DNA from: JABCPE02 sp963517805 | GTDB taxonomy: Bacteria > Bacteroidota > Bacteroidia > Flavobacteriales > Weeksellaceae | NCBI GenBank assembly: GCA_963517805.1 | Contig: CAUQHD010000104.1 | Location: 1-5,690, forward strand | DNA: 5,690 bases | Reading direction: 5' to 3' | Part shown: positions 1-5,690 of the stretch, piece after piece | Layout of the letters: each line of letters starts with the position of its first letter | Position numbering within the stretch: the stretch's first letter is position 1 | Translations under genes and position numbers: made by a program | Notes under the pieces: generated by a model | The model's input: the letters and a program-made list of their open reading frames with translations, nothing else | Databases searched by the model: none | Told to the model about the DNA's origin: nothing

Positions 1-1132
1 CTCTGGCTCTTAGGTAGAACAGTGCCTCATCATTGAGTTGTCCTACGGTACATCCGTGTGTACATTTCACATCATCTGCAAAGATTTCCAGCTGCGGCTT
101 GGTGTCTATGGTAGCTCCCTCGCTTAGCAGGATGTTGTTATTCTGCTGGTAAGCGTTGGTTTTCTGTGCGATTTTATTTACGAATACTTTTCCGTTGAAC
201 ACGCCATGCGCTTTATCCTTGAACACACCTTTGTAGTTTTGGTAAGACTCACAGTTTGGCTCGTTGTGATGCACGGCTGTGTGGTGGTCTACCAGCTGTT
301 CGTTTCCGATGATAGTAATACCATTCATGAAGGAATTGATATTTTCTCCTGTGTGAATGAAGTCAAGATTGTTTCTCACCAATTTACCTCCGAAAGCGAA
401 AGTATTCACTGTCGCTAGGCTGTCTCGCTCTTGTTTCGCGAAAGTGCTGTCTACCAGATAAGTAGTCTGGCTATCGTTTTGGAGTTTGTGCCAGTCAGCC
501 TTTGCATTTTTGCCCACGAAGATTTCCGTAACCGAGTTGGTAAAAGTATAGGTTTCATCAAAGTTATGATGGCTCTCTATCACTTCCACTTTTGCGCCTT
601 CTTCTACGATGAGGAGATTTCTTGTTGTGTAGAATACATTTTCATCCTGATTTTCAGAGATATAGAAAAGGTGGATAGGCTTCTCAATCACAGTGTTTTT
701 AGGGACAAAAAGGAAAAATCCATCGCTGTACAAAGCATCATTTAAGGCTGTGAATGCTGTGTTTTTAGGCTTTATTTGGTTAAAATATTTTTCGATCAAA
801 TCTTTATTGGAAGAAAAAGCATTATTTAAAGTCAAAAATTCTGCGTTTTCTACGGAGATTTTGGATAGAGCCTTTTGGAATTTTCCATTGACAAAGACAA
901 TGAAATCAAAGTGTTCTTCTCCCAGATGCAGCTGGTCTAGCTGCTCTTTTGTAATGTGAAATTCCTGCTTCGGCGCCAGAGAATATTGCTTGTTCACGGC
1001 TTCGGACAGGTCGGTATATTTGTATTCCTCATCTTTTTTAGTGGGAAAACCTGCCGCCAAAAACTGGCTGAGCGCCTCGGCTCTCTCGCTGGAAAGTGTG
1101 GATTTTAGTTGTTCTATTTGATTAAATAACAT
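1..1132 (-). CDS. sufD: SufD, Fe-S cluster assembly scaffold subunit (3' end cut off by window)
   Basis: SufD is the SufB paralogue in the cytosolic SufBC2D complex, where it helps build Fe-S clusters and is linked to iron entry. Reading leftwards from an ATG at 1132 gives 377 uninterrupted codons starting MLFNQIEQLKS and reaching the window edge with no stop. Family SufD is roughly 430-440 residues, so about 55-60 C-terminal residues are missing. The N-terminal helical part (about 1-125) is followed by the beta-helix core, with landmarks ALNDALYSDGFFLFVP (129-144), VDHHTAVHHNEPNCESYQN (281-299) and HGVFNGKVFV (309-318). C357 and H359 in DDVKCTHGCTVGQ match by motif the functionally important C358/H360 of E. 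coli SufD. It lies 55 bp after sufC in the expected sufBCD order. The start agrees with the family N-terminus; no Shine-Dalgarno is visible. The plus-strand ORFs opposite it are shadows. Confidence 0.96.
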   Translation of the reverse strand, partial: MLFNQIEQLKSTLSSERAEALSQFLAAGFPTKKDEEYKYTDLSEAVNKQYSLAPKQEFHITKEQLDQLHLGEEHFDFIVFVNGKFQKALSKISVENAEFLTLNNAFSSNKDLIEKYFNQIKPKNTAFTALNDALYSDGFFLFVPKNTVIEKPIHLFYISENQDENVFYTTRNLLIVEEGAKVEVIESHHNFDETYTFTNSVTEIFVGKNAKADWHKLQNDSQTTYLVDSTFAKQERDSLATVNTFAFGGKLVRNNLDFIHTGENINSFMNGITIIGNEQLVDHHTAVHHNEPNCESYQNYKGVFKDKAHGVFNGKVFVNKIAQKTNAYQQNNNILLSEGATIDTKPQLEIFADDVKCTHGCTVGQLNDEALFYLRAR

Positions 1133-1143
1133 AAAATTTGTAT

Positions 1144-1180
1144 TTGATTTGAAATTTTGGAGTTTGAAATTTGAGTTTTA
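1144..1180. repeat. AT-rich short direct repeats in the sufC-sufD gap
   Basis: The 55-bp spacer between sufC and sufD is largely made of variants of one short word. TTTGAAATTT occurs at 1148-1157 and again at 1163-1172 (15-bp period), with TTTGA and TTTGTA variants beside them. On the transcribed strand this gives several CAAATTT blocks just before the sufD start. No Bacteroidetes-type -7 element (TAnnTTTG) is seen on the minus strand here, so the spacer does not obviously carry a sufD promoter. It may be simple low-complexity filler. Confidence 0.5.
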
Positions 1181-1187
1181 ATCACCA

Positions 1188-1931
1188 TTATTTTACCAGC
1201 CAGTCGTAGCCTTTTTCTTCTAATTCCAAAGCCAGTTCCTTACCTCCAGTTTTTATGATTTTCCCATCCGCCAAAACATGCACGAAATCAGGCTGAATGT
1301 AATTTAGCAGTCTTTGGTAGTGCGTGATTAGAAGCACTGCATTTCCTTGGTTTTTGAAATGGTTCACACCTTCGGAAACGATTCTCAAAGCATCGATGTC
1401 AAGCCCAGAGTCCGTTTCATCCAAGATAGCCAGTTTAGGGTTCAGCATCAGCATTTGGAAGATTTCGTTTCTTTTTTTCTCTCCACCAGAGAAACCTTCG
1501 TTCAGCGAACGAGAAAGGAAATCTTTTTTAATTCCCAAAAGCTCTGATTTTTCGCGGATGAGTGCCATCATTTCTTTTGCTGGCATTTCTTCTAATCCGT
1601 TGGCTTTTCTAGTTTCGTTGATTGCCGCTTTGATGAAGTTGGTTACTGATACACCTGGGATTTCCACAGGATACTGGAACGACATGAAAATACCTTTCTG
1701 AGCTCTTTCCTCTGGCGCATCTTCGCCGATGTCTTCACCTTCGAAAAGGATTTCTCCCTCCGTGACTTCATAGTCTTCTCTTCCTGCAATTACTGAAGAA
1801 AGCGTGGATTTACCAGCTCCGTTAGGTCCCATAATGGCGTGAACCTCACCAGGTTTTATCTCTAAATTGATTCCTTTCAAAATTTCGGCTCCGTCTTCTA
1901 TACGAGCATGTAAGTTGTTTATTTTAAGCAT
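1188..1931 (-). CDS. sufC: SufC, ABC-type ATPase of the SufBC2D Fe-S scaffold
   Basis: SufC is the soluble ABC ATPase that drives conformational change of SufB-SufD during Fe-S cluster assembly; it is not a transporter and has no membrane segment. The 247-residue protein has the usual family length and every ABC motif: Walker A GPNGAGKST at 35-43, Q-loop glutamine 86 in SFQYPVEIPG, the SufC form of the signature (FSGGEKKRNE, 147-156), Walker B LAILDETDSGLD at 167-178, and H-loop histidine 204 in ITHYQRLL. DETDSGLD in place of the transporter DEPTSGLD, and FSGGE in place of LSGGQ, are typical SufC marks. The ATG at 1931 begins MLKINNLHARIEDGAEIL, matching the family start. It sits 83 bp after sufB and 55 bp before sufD. 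No Shine-Dalgarno is evident, as is common in flavobacteria. Confidence 0.98.
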   Translation of the reverse strand: MLKINNLHARIEDGAEILKGINLEIKPGEVHAIMGPNGAGKSTLSSVIAGREDYEVTEGEILFEGEDIGEDAPEERAQKGIFMSFQYPVEIPGVSVTNFIKAAINETRKANGLEEMPAKEMMALIREKSELLGIKKDFLSRSLNEGFSGGEKKRNEIFQMLMLNPKLAILDETDSGLDIDALRIVSEGVNHFKNQGNAVLLITHYQRLLNYIQPDFVHVLADGKIIKTGGKELALELEEKGYDWLVK

Positions 1932-1959
1932 GATATGATATAAATTAAGTAGTTTATGA

Positions 1960-1986
1960 ATATTCCGAAAACCTTTTCCGAAATAT
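1960..1986 (-). promoter_or_regulatory. Stem-loop in the sufB-sufC spacer
   Basis: Read as minus-strand RNA, these 27 bases fold into an unbroken 12-bp stem with an AGG triloop: AUAUUUCGGAAA pairs with UUUUCGGAAUAU through ten Watson-Crick and two G-U pairs. On the plus strand those two G-U pairs become A/C mismatches, so the fold fits the suf transcript specifically. It lies 28 bases before the sufC start and 28 bases after the sufB stop codon. The RNA after the stem (starting CAUAAACUAC) is not a U-tract, so this is not a textbook intrinsic terminator. It could affect processing, stability or the sufB/sufC ratio; the function is inferred only. Confidence 0.5.
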
Positions 1987-2014
1987 CTTTTTTTATTTAA
2001 ATTTTATTTTTCTA

Positions 2015-3463
2015 TTATCCAACTGAACCTTCCAAACTGATTTCCAATAGTTTCTGTGCTTCTATAGCAAATTCCATCGGCAGCTTGTTTAGAACCTCTT
2101 TACTGAAACCATTCACAATCAGCGCGATAGCCTTTTCAGTATCTATTCCTCTTTGGTTACAGTAGAATATCTGGTCTTCCCCGATTTTAGAGGTTGTAGC
2201 CTCGTGCTCCAGCTGTGCAGAAGGGTCTTTAATCTCGATGTAAGGGAAAGTATGCGCCCCACATTCATTGCCCATCAATAAGGAATCACACTGGGAGAAG
2301 TTTCTCGCTCCTTTGGCTGTCGGGAGAACTTTTACCAGTCCTCTGTAAGAGTTATTGGATTTCCCTGCCGAAATTCCTTTAGAAATGATAGTAGATTTGG
2401 TATTTTTACCGATATGAATCATTTTCGTTCCTGTGTCTGCATACTGGAATTTATTGGTAACCGCGATGGAGTAGAACTCGCCCACAGAATTGTTACCTTT
2501 CAGAATGCAAGAAGGGTATTTCCAAGTAACTGCAGAGCCTGTCTCCACCTGTGTCCAAGAGATTTTTGCTCCTGTTTCGGCAAGTCCTCTCTTCGTCACA
2601 AAGTTAAACACACCGCCTTTTCCTTCTTCATCGCCTGGATACCAGTTTTGCACTGTGGAATATTTGATTTCTGCATGGTCTAAAGCGATCAGCTCTACCA
2701 CAGCAGCGTGCAGCTGATTTTCATCTCTTTGAGGCGCTGTACATCCTTCTAAATAAGATACATACGCACCTTCATCAGCGATAAGCAGGGTTCTTTCGAA
2801 CTGACCGCTTCCTCCCTGATTGATTCTGAAATAGGTAGAAAGCTCCATAGGACATCTCACGCCTTTTGGAATGTAGCAGAATGAACCATCCGAAAACACA
2901 GCAGAATTGAGTGCTGCGTAGAAATTATCATTTTGTTTTACCACTGTTCCGAGGTATTTTTTAACCAAATCAGGGTGTTTTTGTATCGCTTCGGAAATAG
3001 GGCAGAAGATAATTCCTTTTTCAGCCAAAGTTTCTTGGAAAGTAGTTGCCACAGATACCGAGTCCATCACCACATCCACTGCCACGCCAGTCAGCCTTTT
3101 TTGTTCTTCCAGCGAAATCCCAAGTTTTTCAAAGGTTTTTAGCAGCTCTGGATCCACTTGGTCTAGGCTTTCTAATTCTGGTTTTTTCTTTGGCGCAGCG
3201 TAGTATTTTATAGCCTGAAAATCAGGTTTTTCGTACTTTATATTTGCCCAGTCAGGCTCTTCCATAGTCTTCCATATGCGGAAAGCTTCTAGACGCCATT
3301 CCGTCATCCATTCTGGCTCGTTTTTTCGTTTAGAAATTTCACGAACAATATCTTCGTTCAGTCCCGTAGGAAATTCTTCGTACTCTATATCTGTATAAAA
3401 TCCGTATTCGTATTCCTTGTTTTCTAAATCAACCCTAAGGTCATCTTCTGTATATTTACTCAT
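2015..3463 (-). CDS. sufB: SufB, core Fe-S cluster scaffold subunit
   Basis: SufB is the core scaffold of the cytosolic SufBC2D complex: it receives persulfide sulfur from SufS/SufE-type partners and holds the nascent cluster. The 482-residue protein is full length (E. coli SufB has 495) and is highly conserved through its beta-helix core and C-terminal helical domain. Landmarks are PKGVRCPMELSTYFRIN (199-215), YLEGCTAPQRDENQLHAAVVE (237-257), VQNWYPGD (271-278), and FSQCDSLLMGNECGAHTFPY (389-408). With a constant offset of 13, C392 aligns with E. coli C405, and H420/E421 in LEHEATTSKIGEDQ align with H433/E434, all implicated in cluster assembly. The C-terminus ISLEGSVG is typical of the family. 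The ATG at 3463 fits the usual N-terminus MSKYTEDDLR. The gene is about 44% GC in a hand-counted 180-bp sample, higher than the preceding gene. It starts 48 bp after the four-helix-bundle gene. Confidence 0.98.
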   Translation of the reverse strand: MSKYTEDDLRVDLENKEYEYGFYTDIEYEEFPTGLNEDIVREISKRKNEPEWMTEWRLEAFRIWKTMEEPDWANIKYEKPDFQAIKYYAAPKKKPELESLDQVDPELLKTFEKLGISLEEQKRLTGVAVDVVMDSVSVATTFQETLAEKGIIFCPISEAIQKHPDLVKKYLGTVVKQNDNFYAALNSAVFSDGSFCYIPKGVRCPMELSTYFRINQGGSGQFERTLLIADEGAYVSYLEGCTAPQRDENQLHAAVVELIALDHAEIKYSTVQNWYPGDEEGKGGVFNFVTKRGLAETGAKISWTQVETGSAVTWKYPSCILKGNNSVGEFYSIAVTNKFQYADTGTKMIHIGKNTKSTIISKGISAGKSNNSYRGLVKVLPTAKGARNFSQCDSLLMGNECGAHTFPYIEIKDPSAQLEHEATTSKIGEDQIFYCNQRGIDTEKAIALIVNGFSKEVLNKLPMEFAIEAQKLLEISLEGSVG

Positions 3464-3470
3464 TTAAAAA

Positions 3471-3483
3471 TAATTACTAATTA
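3471..3483 (-). promoter_or_regulatory. TAGTA-centred palindrome before sufB
   Basis: The 13-bp 6-1-6 palindrome TAATTAGTAATTA (minus strand) ends 7 bases before the sufB ATG. It matches the palindrome in front of the A-type carrier at 9 of 13 positions (TAnnTAGTAnnTA). A repressor site or an RNA leader element is possible. The region is so AT-rich that chance is a real alternative. Confidence 0.25.
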
Positions 3484-3500
3484 ATTTTCTATTTTAAGTT

Positions 3501-4003
3501 CTATTGAATATCTATTCTTTATTATTATCGCTGATATTATCAAGATATTTGATGAATTTGCCTAGACTTACCGAAATATCTTTGTTTTCCCGAATTAATA
3601 AATCTTTCTCGTTTTCAGAAATGAAGCCCAGTTCAAAACTGATATTAACCATATTTCTAACTTCGGCACAACTTCCTTTGGCGTAAATTAAAAACCTGAC
3701 GAATTGCTTATTGCTTTGATATTCTGAACCTTCTGCAATATTATTACTAATGGACAAAACGGCTCTTTTGATTTGATTTTTAAACTCAAATTCAGTTTTG
3801 AAATCAGATTTATTGATTAAGGAATAAATATTTTTGTATGCTCCAAAACTTTCTTATAAATCGGAAAATCTTCAAATTTTGCCATGTTTATTACTATCTT
3901 AATCTATTTTGATTATTACGGAATAACAGATTATTTATTAAAATTCTATTCAATTTTTTTAATGTAGTTTCAAACTTCTGATTGAAAAATAAAAATTCAA
4001 TAG
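3501..4003. repeat. Possible short inverted repeats flanking the four-helix-bundle gene
   Basis: On the plus strand CTATTGAAT at 3501-3509 and its exact reverse complement ATTCAATAG at 3995-4003 bracket the frameshifted four-helix-bundle gene, making a unit of about 500 bp between the A-type carrier and sufB. A third, imperfect copy (TTCTATTCAAT, 3944-3954) lies inside. Members of this protein family were first known from intervening sequences in 23S rRNA, whose ends pair, so a similar small insertion is conceivable. A 9-bp match in AT-rich DNA can easily arise by chance, and no target-site duplication was identified. Confidence 0.25.
3512..3885 (-). pseudogene. Four-helix-bundle protein (23S rRNA intervening-sequence family), frameshifted
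   Basis: This belongs to the four-helix-bundle family (the 'S23' or 23S rRNA intervening-sequence proteins), small soluble proteins of unsettled function; Avd of diversity-generating retroelements is a relative. The ATG at 3885 starts the family N-terminus MAKFEDFPIYKKVLEHTK, but that frame stops at 3817-3819 after 22 codons. The remainder, including the diagnostic SISNNIAEGSEYQSNKQF and LIYAKGSCAEVRNM, lies in another frame ending at 3512. Adding one A to the five-A run at 3835-3831 (minus strand) restores a 124-residue protein of normal family length. The downstream frame has no ATG before the family core, only a TTG at 3757 that would remove helix 1. A decayed gene, a homopolymer sequencing error or recoding are all possible; the run is not a canonical -1 slippery heptamer. 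GC is about 30% (hand count over 300 bp), well below sufB but not far below nadD. It interrupts an otherwise all-suf cluster. Confidence 0.85.
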
Positions 4004-4028
4004 GCATTTAATAGTTATTCAGTAGCCA

Positions 4029-4358
4029 TTACAAAGAAAAAGATTCTCCGCAGCCGCAGGTTCTTTTGGCGTTTGGATTATTGAAGACAAATCCCTTTCC
4101 GTTCAGTCCGCCCGAAAACTCCAGAGTGGTGCCCACGAGGTATAGGAAAGATTTTTTATCTACGATGATTTTAATGCCGTTATCCTGGAAAACTTGGTCG
4201 TTTTCTAATCTTTCTTTGTCGAATTTCAGGACATATTCCAGCCCAGAGCAGCCGCCACTTTTCACTCCTACACGGATGTAGTCAGTGTCAGGGTCGTAGC
4301 CGTCTTCTTTCATCAGTTGTACTGCTTTTTCTTTTGCAATATCAGAAACTTTTATCAT
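4029..4358 (-). CDS. A-type Fe-S cluster carrier (IscA/SufA/ErpA family, HesB-like)
   Basis: A-type carriers receive an Fe-S cluster from a scaffold and deliver it to apo-proteins in the cytosol. The 109-residue product covers the whole family domain: the N-terminal helix IKVSDIAKEKAVQLMKEDG, strand YIRVGVKSGGCSGLEY, then LVGTTLEFSGGLNGKGFVFNNP and the C-terminal TCGCGESFSL. The three cluster-binding cysteines are present at C37, C101 and C103. The ATG at 4358 (MIKVSDIAKE) fits the family start. A longer reading from an ATG at 4397 adds 13 residues not typical of the family and would begin upstream of the predicted promoter, so it is rejected. As the first gene on the suf side it probably serves with SufBCD. 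SufA, IscA and ErpA cannot be told apart from sequence alone, so no symbol is given. Confidence 0.95.
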   Translation of the reverse strand: MIKVSDIAKEKAVQLMKEDGYDPDTDYIRVGVKSGGCSGLEYVLKFDKERLENDQVFQDNGIKIIVDKKSFLYLVGTTLEFSGGLNGKGFVFNNPNAKRTCGCGESFSL

Positions 4359-4382
4359 TGATTTATATATAAAACTAATTGA

Positions 4383-4415
4383 CAAAGATACAAACAATCA
4401 GAAATATATCCTCAA
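4383..4415 (-). promoter_or_regulatory. Bacteroidetes-type promoter of the carrier/suf cluster
   Basis: On the minus strand TATCTTTG (4390-4383) matches the Bacteroidetes -7 consensus TAnnTTTG exactly, and TTG at 4415-4413 lies 22 bases upstream, within the spacing reported for flavobacterial promoters. Transcription should start near 4376, leaving a leader of under 20 bases before the ATG at 4358. No comparable -7 element was seen in the gaps before the four-helix-bundle gene, sufB, sufC or sufD, so this may be the main promoter for the whole cluster. Confidence 0.6.
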
Positions 4416-4423
4416 AAAAGAAT

Positions 4424-4436
4424 TAGATACTATCTA
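4424..4436 (-). promoter_or_regulatory. TAGTA-centred palindrome upstream of the carrier promoter
   Basis: TAGATAGTATCTA (minus strand) is a perfect 6-1-6 palindrome lying 8 bases upstream of the predicted -33 TTG. This position suits an activator or repressor site. As RNA from nadD it could only form a 5-bp AU-rich hairpin followed by AUUCUUUUUU, so it might instead act as a weak terminator for nadD. No regulator can be named from the sequence. Confidence 0.3.
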
Positions 4437-4476
4437 TTTTGTCTATAAATGCAATTTTTACGATTGAGAAATACTA

Positions 4477-5070
4477 TTAAAAATCAGAATTTTGGTAAAA
4501 TCCTTTCGTGTCTATATATTCAAAAACTTCGGGCGGAAGCATAGGGCGGACATTCTTTTTTTCTCTAATCATTTTTCTGATTTCGGTCGCAGAAAGTTCT
4601 ATTATCGGAGCATTTATTTTGCAGATGTTTTCGTGTGTAATAATTTCTTTATCAGCATCTTGTGATAGAACGCGCGGATAAACGATGATTTGGTGATTTT
4701 TTATCAAAGTCTCATAGTTTTTCCATTTTGGAAGGCTGACCAAATTGTCCTCGCCCATAATTAGCCCAAAAGTATATTCAGGGTATCTTTCACGAAGATA
4801 AGTAAGCGAATCTATAGTGTAAGAAGGTCTTGGCATGGAAAATTCTATATCAGAAACGCGCATTTTAGGATAGTTTTTTATCGCCATTTCTACCATATCA
4901 TAGCGGTCATGGTCGTGGAGCAGGCTTTTTTTTGATTTCAAAGGATTCTGCGGACTTACAACGAACCAAAGTTCGTCTAAATCAGTATATTCTACAATAT
5001 AATTTGCTAAAATCAAGTGTCCGATATGAATGGGATTAAAAGACCCAAAAAAAAGCCCTATTTTTTTCAT
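4477..5070 (-). CDS. nadD: NadD, nicotinate-nucleotide adenylyltransferase
   Basis: NadD transfers AMP from ATP to nicotinate mononucleotide, giving deamido-NAD in cytosolic NAD synthesis. The 197-residue protein has the family length and its nucleotidyltransferase fold: the N-terminal GSFNPIHIGH (9-18) is the (H/T)xGH ATP-binding motif with H15 and H18, LWFVVSPQNPLK (34-45) follows strand 2, PSYTIDSL (82-89) is the conserved substrate-side motif, MGEDNL (105-110) stands for the usual GxDxL, and SATEIR (160-165) is the C-terminal ATP-binding SxTxIR motif. The ATG at 5070 gives MKKIGLFFGSFNP, the standard start. Its ATG overlaps the recJ TGA by four bases (ATGA), suggesting translational coupling and a shared transcript. 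Nothing is broken or missing. Confidence 0.97.
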   Translation of the reverse strand: MKKIGLFFGSFNPIHIGHLILANYIVEYTDLDELWFVVSPQNPLKSKKSLLHDHDRYDMVEMAIKNYPKMRVSDIEFSMPRPSYTIDSLTYLRERYPEYTFGLIMGEDNLVSLPKWKNYETLIKNHQIIVYPRVLSQDADKEIITHENICKINAPIIELSATEIRKMIREKKNVRPMLPPEVFEYIDTKGFYQNSDF

Positions 5071-5690
5071 TTATTAAACTTTATACCTTTGATATTCAAA
5101 TAATAAGCAACATTTCCCCGCCAGTGATTTTCCTCCACAGAAAATGCCATATTGAATGTTTTTGACTTCATTTCTTTATAATACTGCCCGAGACCGAAGC
5201 CCACACATTCTATTTTTTCGTCTGTGTCTTGGTTAAAAATATAGAATTTGACATGTGCTTCATCTTTTCCCATCTGGCATATTGTGGATTTCGCGCAGAC
5301 ATTATTAATCACCAATACAGGCTTCATATTATCTGGCCCGAATGGCGCTAATTTTCTATGAAAAGAGAAAAAACTATCGTTTAAATCTTTAATTTCAATT
5401 ACAGAATCTATCTCAATGCTCGGCGATTTTTGGTATTCCTGAATAGTTTCTGAAACGATTTTTTCTACACGGTTTTTGAATTCTTCAAAGTTCGTTTTTT
5501 TCATCGTTAGACCCGCAGCTGCACGATGTCCGCCGAACTTCAGCAGCAAATCAGAGCATTCCTCTATTACCCGATAGATATCAAAATCCGAAGCCGAACG
5601 CACAGAAGCGACAATTTCGCCATCGTTTCCATCGGTAAAAATAAATGTCGGCTTGTAATAAGCCTCCACAAGCCGAGAGGCCACAATCCC
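5067..5690 (-). CDS. recJ: RecJ single-strand-specific 5'-3' exonuclease, C-terminal part (5' end outside window)
   Basis: RecJ degrades single-stranded DNA 5' to 3' in recombination and mismatch or base-excision repair. The window holds the last 207 codons; the reading frame stays open to position 5690 and begins GIVASRLVEAYYKP, an internal RecJ motif, so the GTG at 5684 is not a start. The first 75 or so visible residues are the end of the DHHA1 domain, with ASVRSASDFDIYRVIEECSD followed by the characteristic FGGHRAAAGLTM (GGH at visible residues 53-55). The rest (about 85-207) is the C-terminal OB-like domain, with LAPFGPDNMKPVL as a typical segment. The catalytic DHH domain lies outside. 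RecJ is normally about 560-580 residues in this group, so roughly a third is visible. The stop TGA overlaps the nadD start. Confidence 0.95.
   Translation of the reverse strand, partial: GIVASRLVEAYYKPTFIFTDGNDGEIVASVRSASDFDIYRVIEECSDLLLKFGGHRAAAGLTMKKTNFEEFKNRVEKIVSETIQEYQKSPSIEIDSVIEIKDLNDSFFSFHRKLAPFGPDNMKPVLVINNVCAKSTICQMGKDEAHVKFYIFNQDTDEKIECVGFGLGQYYKEMKSKTFNMAFSVEENHWRGNVAYYLNIKGIKFNK

Noticed and set aside
206..959. Three plus-strand ORFs (206-418, 431-745, 693-959)
   Set aside because: They are antisense to sufD, whose full-length homology over 1132-1 is unambiguous; the translations show no family features.
1324..1701. Plus-strand ORFs opposite sufC (1324-1701 and 1347-1547)
   Set aside because: They are mirror frames of a conserved ABC ATPase, with no recognisable domain of their own.
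2414..3142. Plus-strand ORFs opposite sufB (2414-2683, 2490-2717, 2933-3142)
   Set aside because: sufB is intact and conserved across this whole stretch; these are shadows.
3504..3686. Plus-strand 60-codon ORF with a hydrophobic start
   Set aside because: It is antisense to the four-helix-bundle gene, whose family motifs are clear in the minus frame.
3512..3757. An 81-residue four-helix-bundle protein starting at TTG 3757
   Set aside because: That start falls inside the family core and deletes the first helix; the natural start is ATG 3885 in the shifted frame.
3512..3885. Avd accessory protein of a diversity-generating retroelement
   Set aside because: The fold family is related, but no reverse transcriptase or template/variable repeat pair is present in the window.
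3981..4001. Terminator after the A-type carrier (ATTGAA/TTCAAT hairpin)
   Set aside because: The stem is 6 bp and AT-only apart from one pair, the loop is 9 bases, and no U-tract follows on the transcribed strand.
4359..4397. 13-residue N-terminal extension of the A-type carrier
   Set aside because: It overlaps the predicted promoter and lies ahead of the conserved family start MIKVSDIAKE.
1..5690. CRISPR arrays, tRNA or rRNA genes, insertion sequences
   Set aside because: No regularly spaced repeats, tRNA-like folds, rRNA sequence or transposase reading frame was seen on either strand.

Overview
The window looks like a Bacteroidota chromosome, most likely Flavobacteriia. The evidence is a low-GC genome with AT-rich gaps, almost no recognisable Shine-Dalgarno sequences, one good Bacteroidetes-type promoter (TTG, 22 bp, TATCTTTG), and proteins that read like flavobacterial SufB/SufC/SufD, A-type carrier, NadD and RecJ. 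Genus is not determined; the Chryseobacterium/Weeksellaceae side is a guess from general resemblance. Every supported gene is on the minus strand, so transcription runs from position 5690 towards position 1.

In transcription order: the 3' part of recJ (5690-5067), which overlaps nadD (5070-4477) by four bases as ATGA; a gap of about 120 bp holding a promoter and a small palindrome; an A-type iron-sulfur carrier (4358-4029); an AT-rich gap; a four-helix-bundle (23S rRNA intervening-sequence family) gene broken by a one-base frameshift (3885-3512); then sufB (3463-2015), sufC (1931-1188) and sufD (1132 to beyond position 1). sufD has no stop inside the window, so a search for closed ORFs misses it, although it fills the first 1.1 kb.

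The A-type carrier, SufB, SufC and SufD belong to one pathway. SufB, SufC and SufD form the SufBC2D scaffold that assembles Fe-S clusters using SufC ATPase activity, and the carrier passes clusters to apo-proteins. sufS and sufE would be expected further left, outside the window. No Fur, IscR or SufR-type regulator gene is present here. nadD (NAD synthesis) and recJ (DNA repair exonuclease) form a separate overlapping pair upstream.

I found no new defence or mobile system. The points worth a second look are the frameshifted four-helix-bundle gene lodged in the suf cluster and its possible flanking inverted repeats; a minus-strand-specific stem-loop between sufB and sufC; TAGTA-centred palindromes in front of the carrier and sufB; and AAATTT-rich repeats between sufC and sufD.
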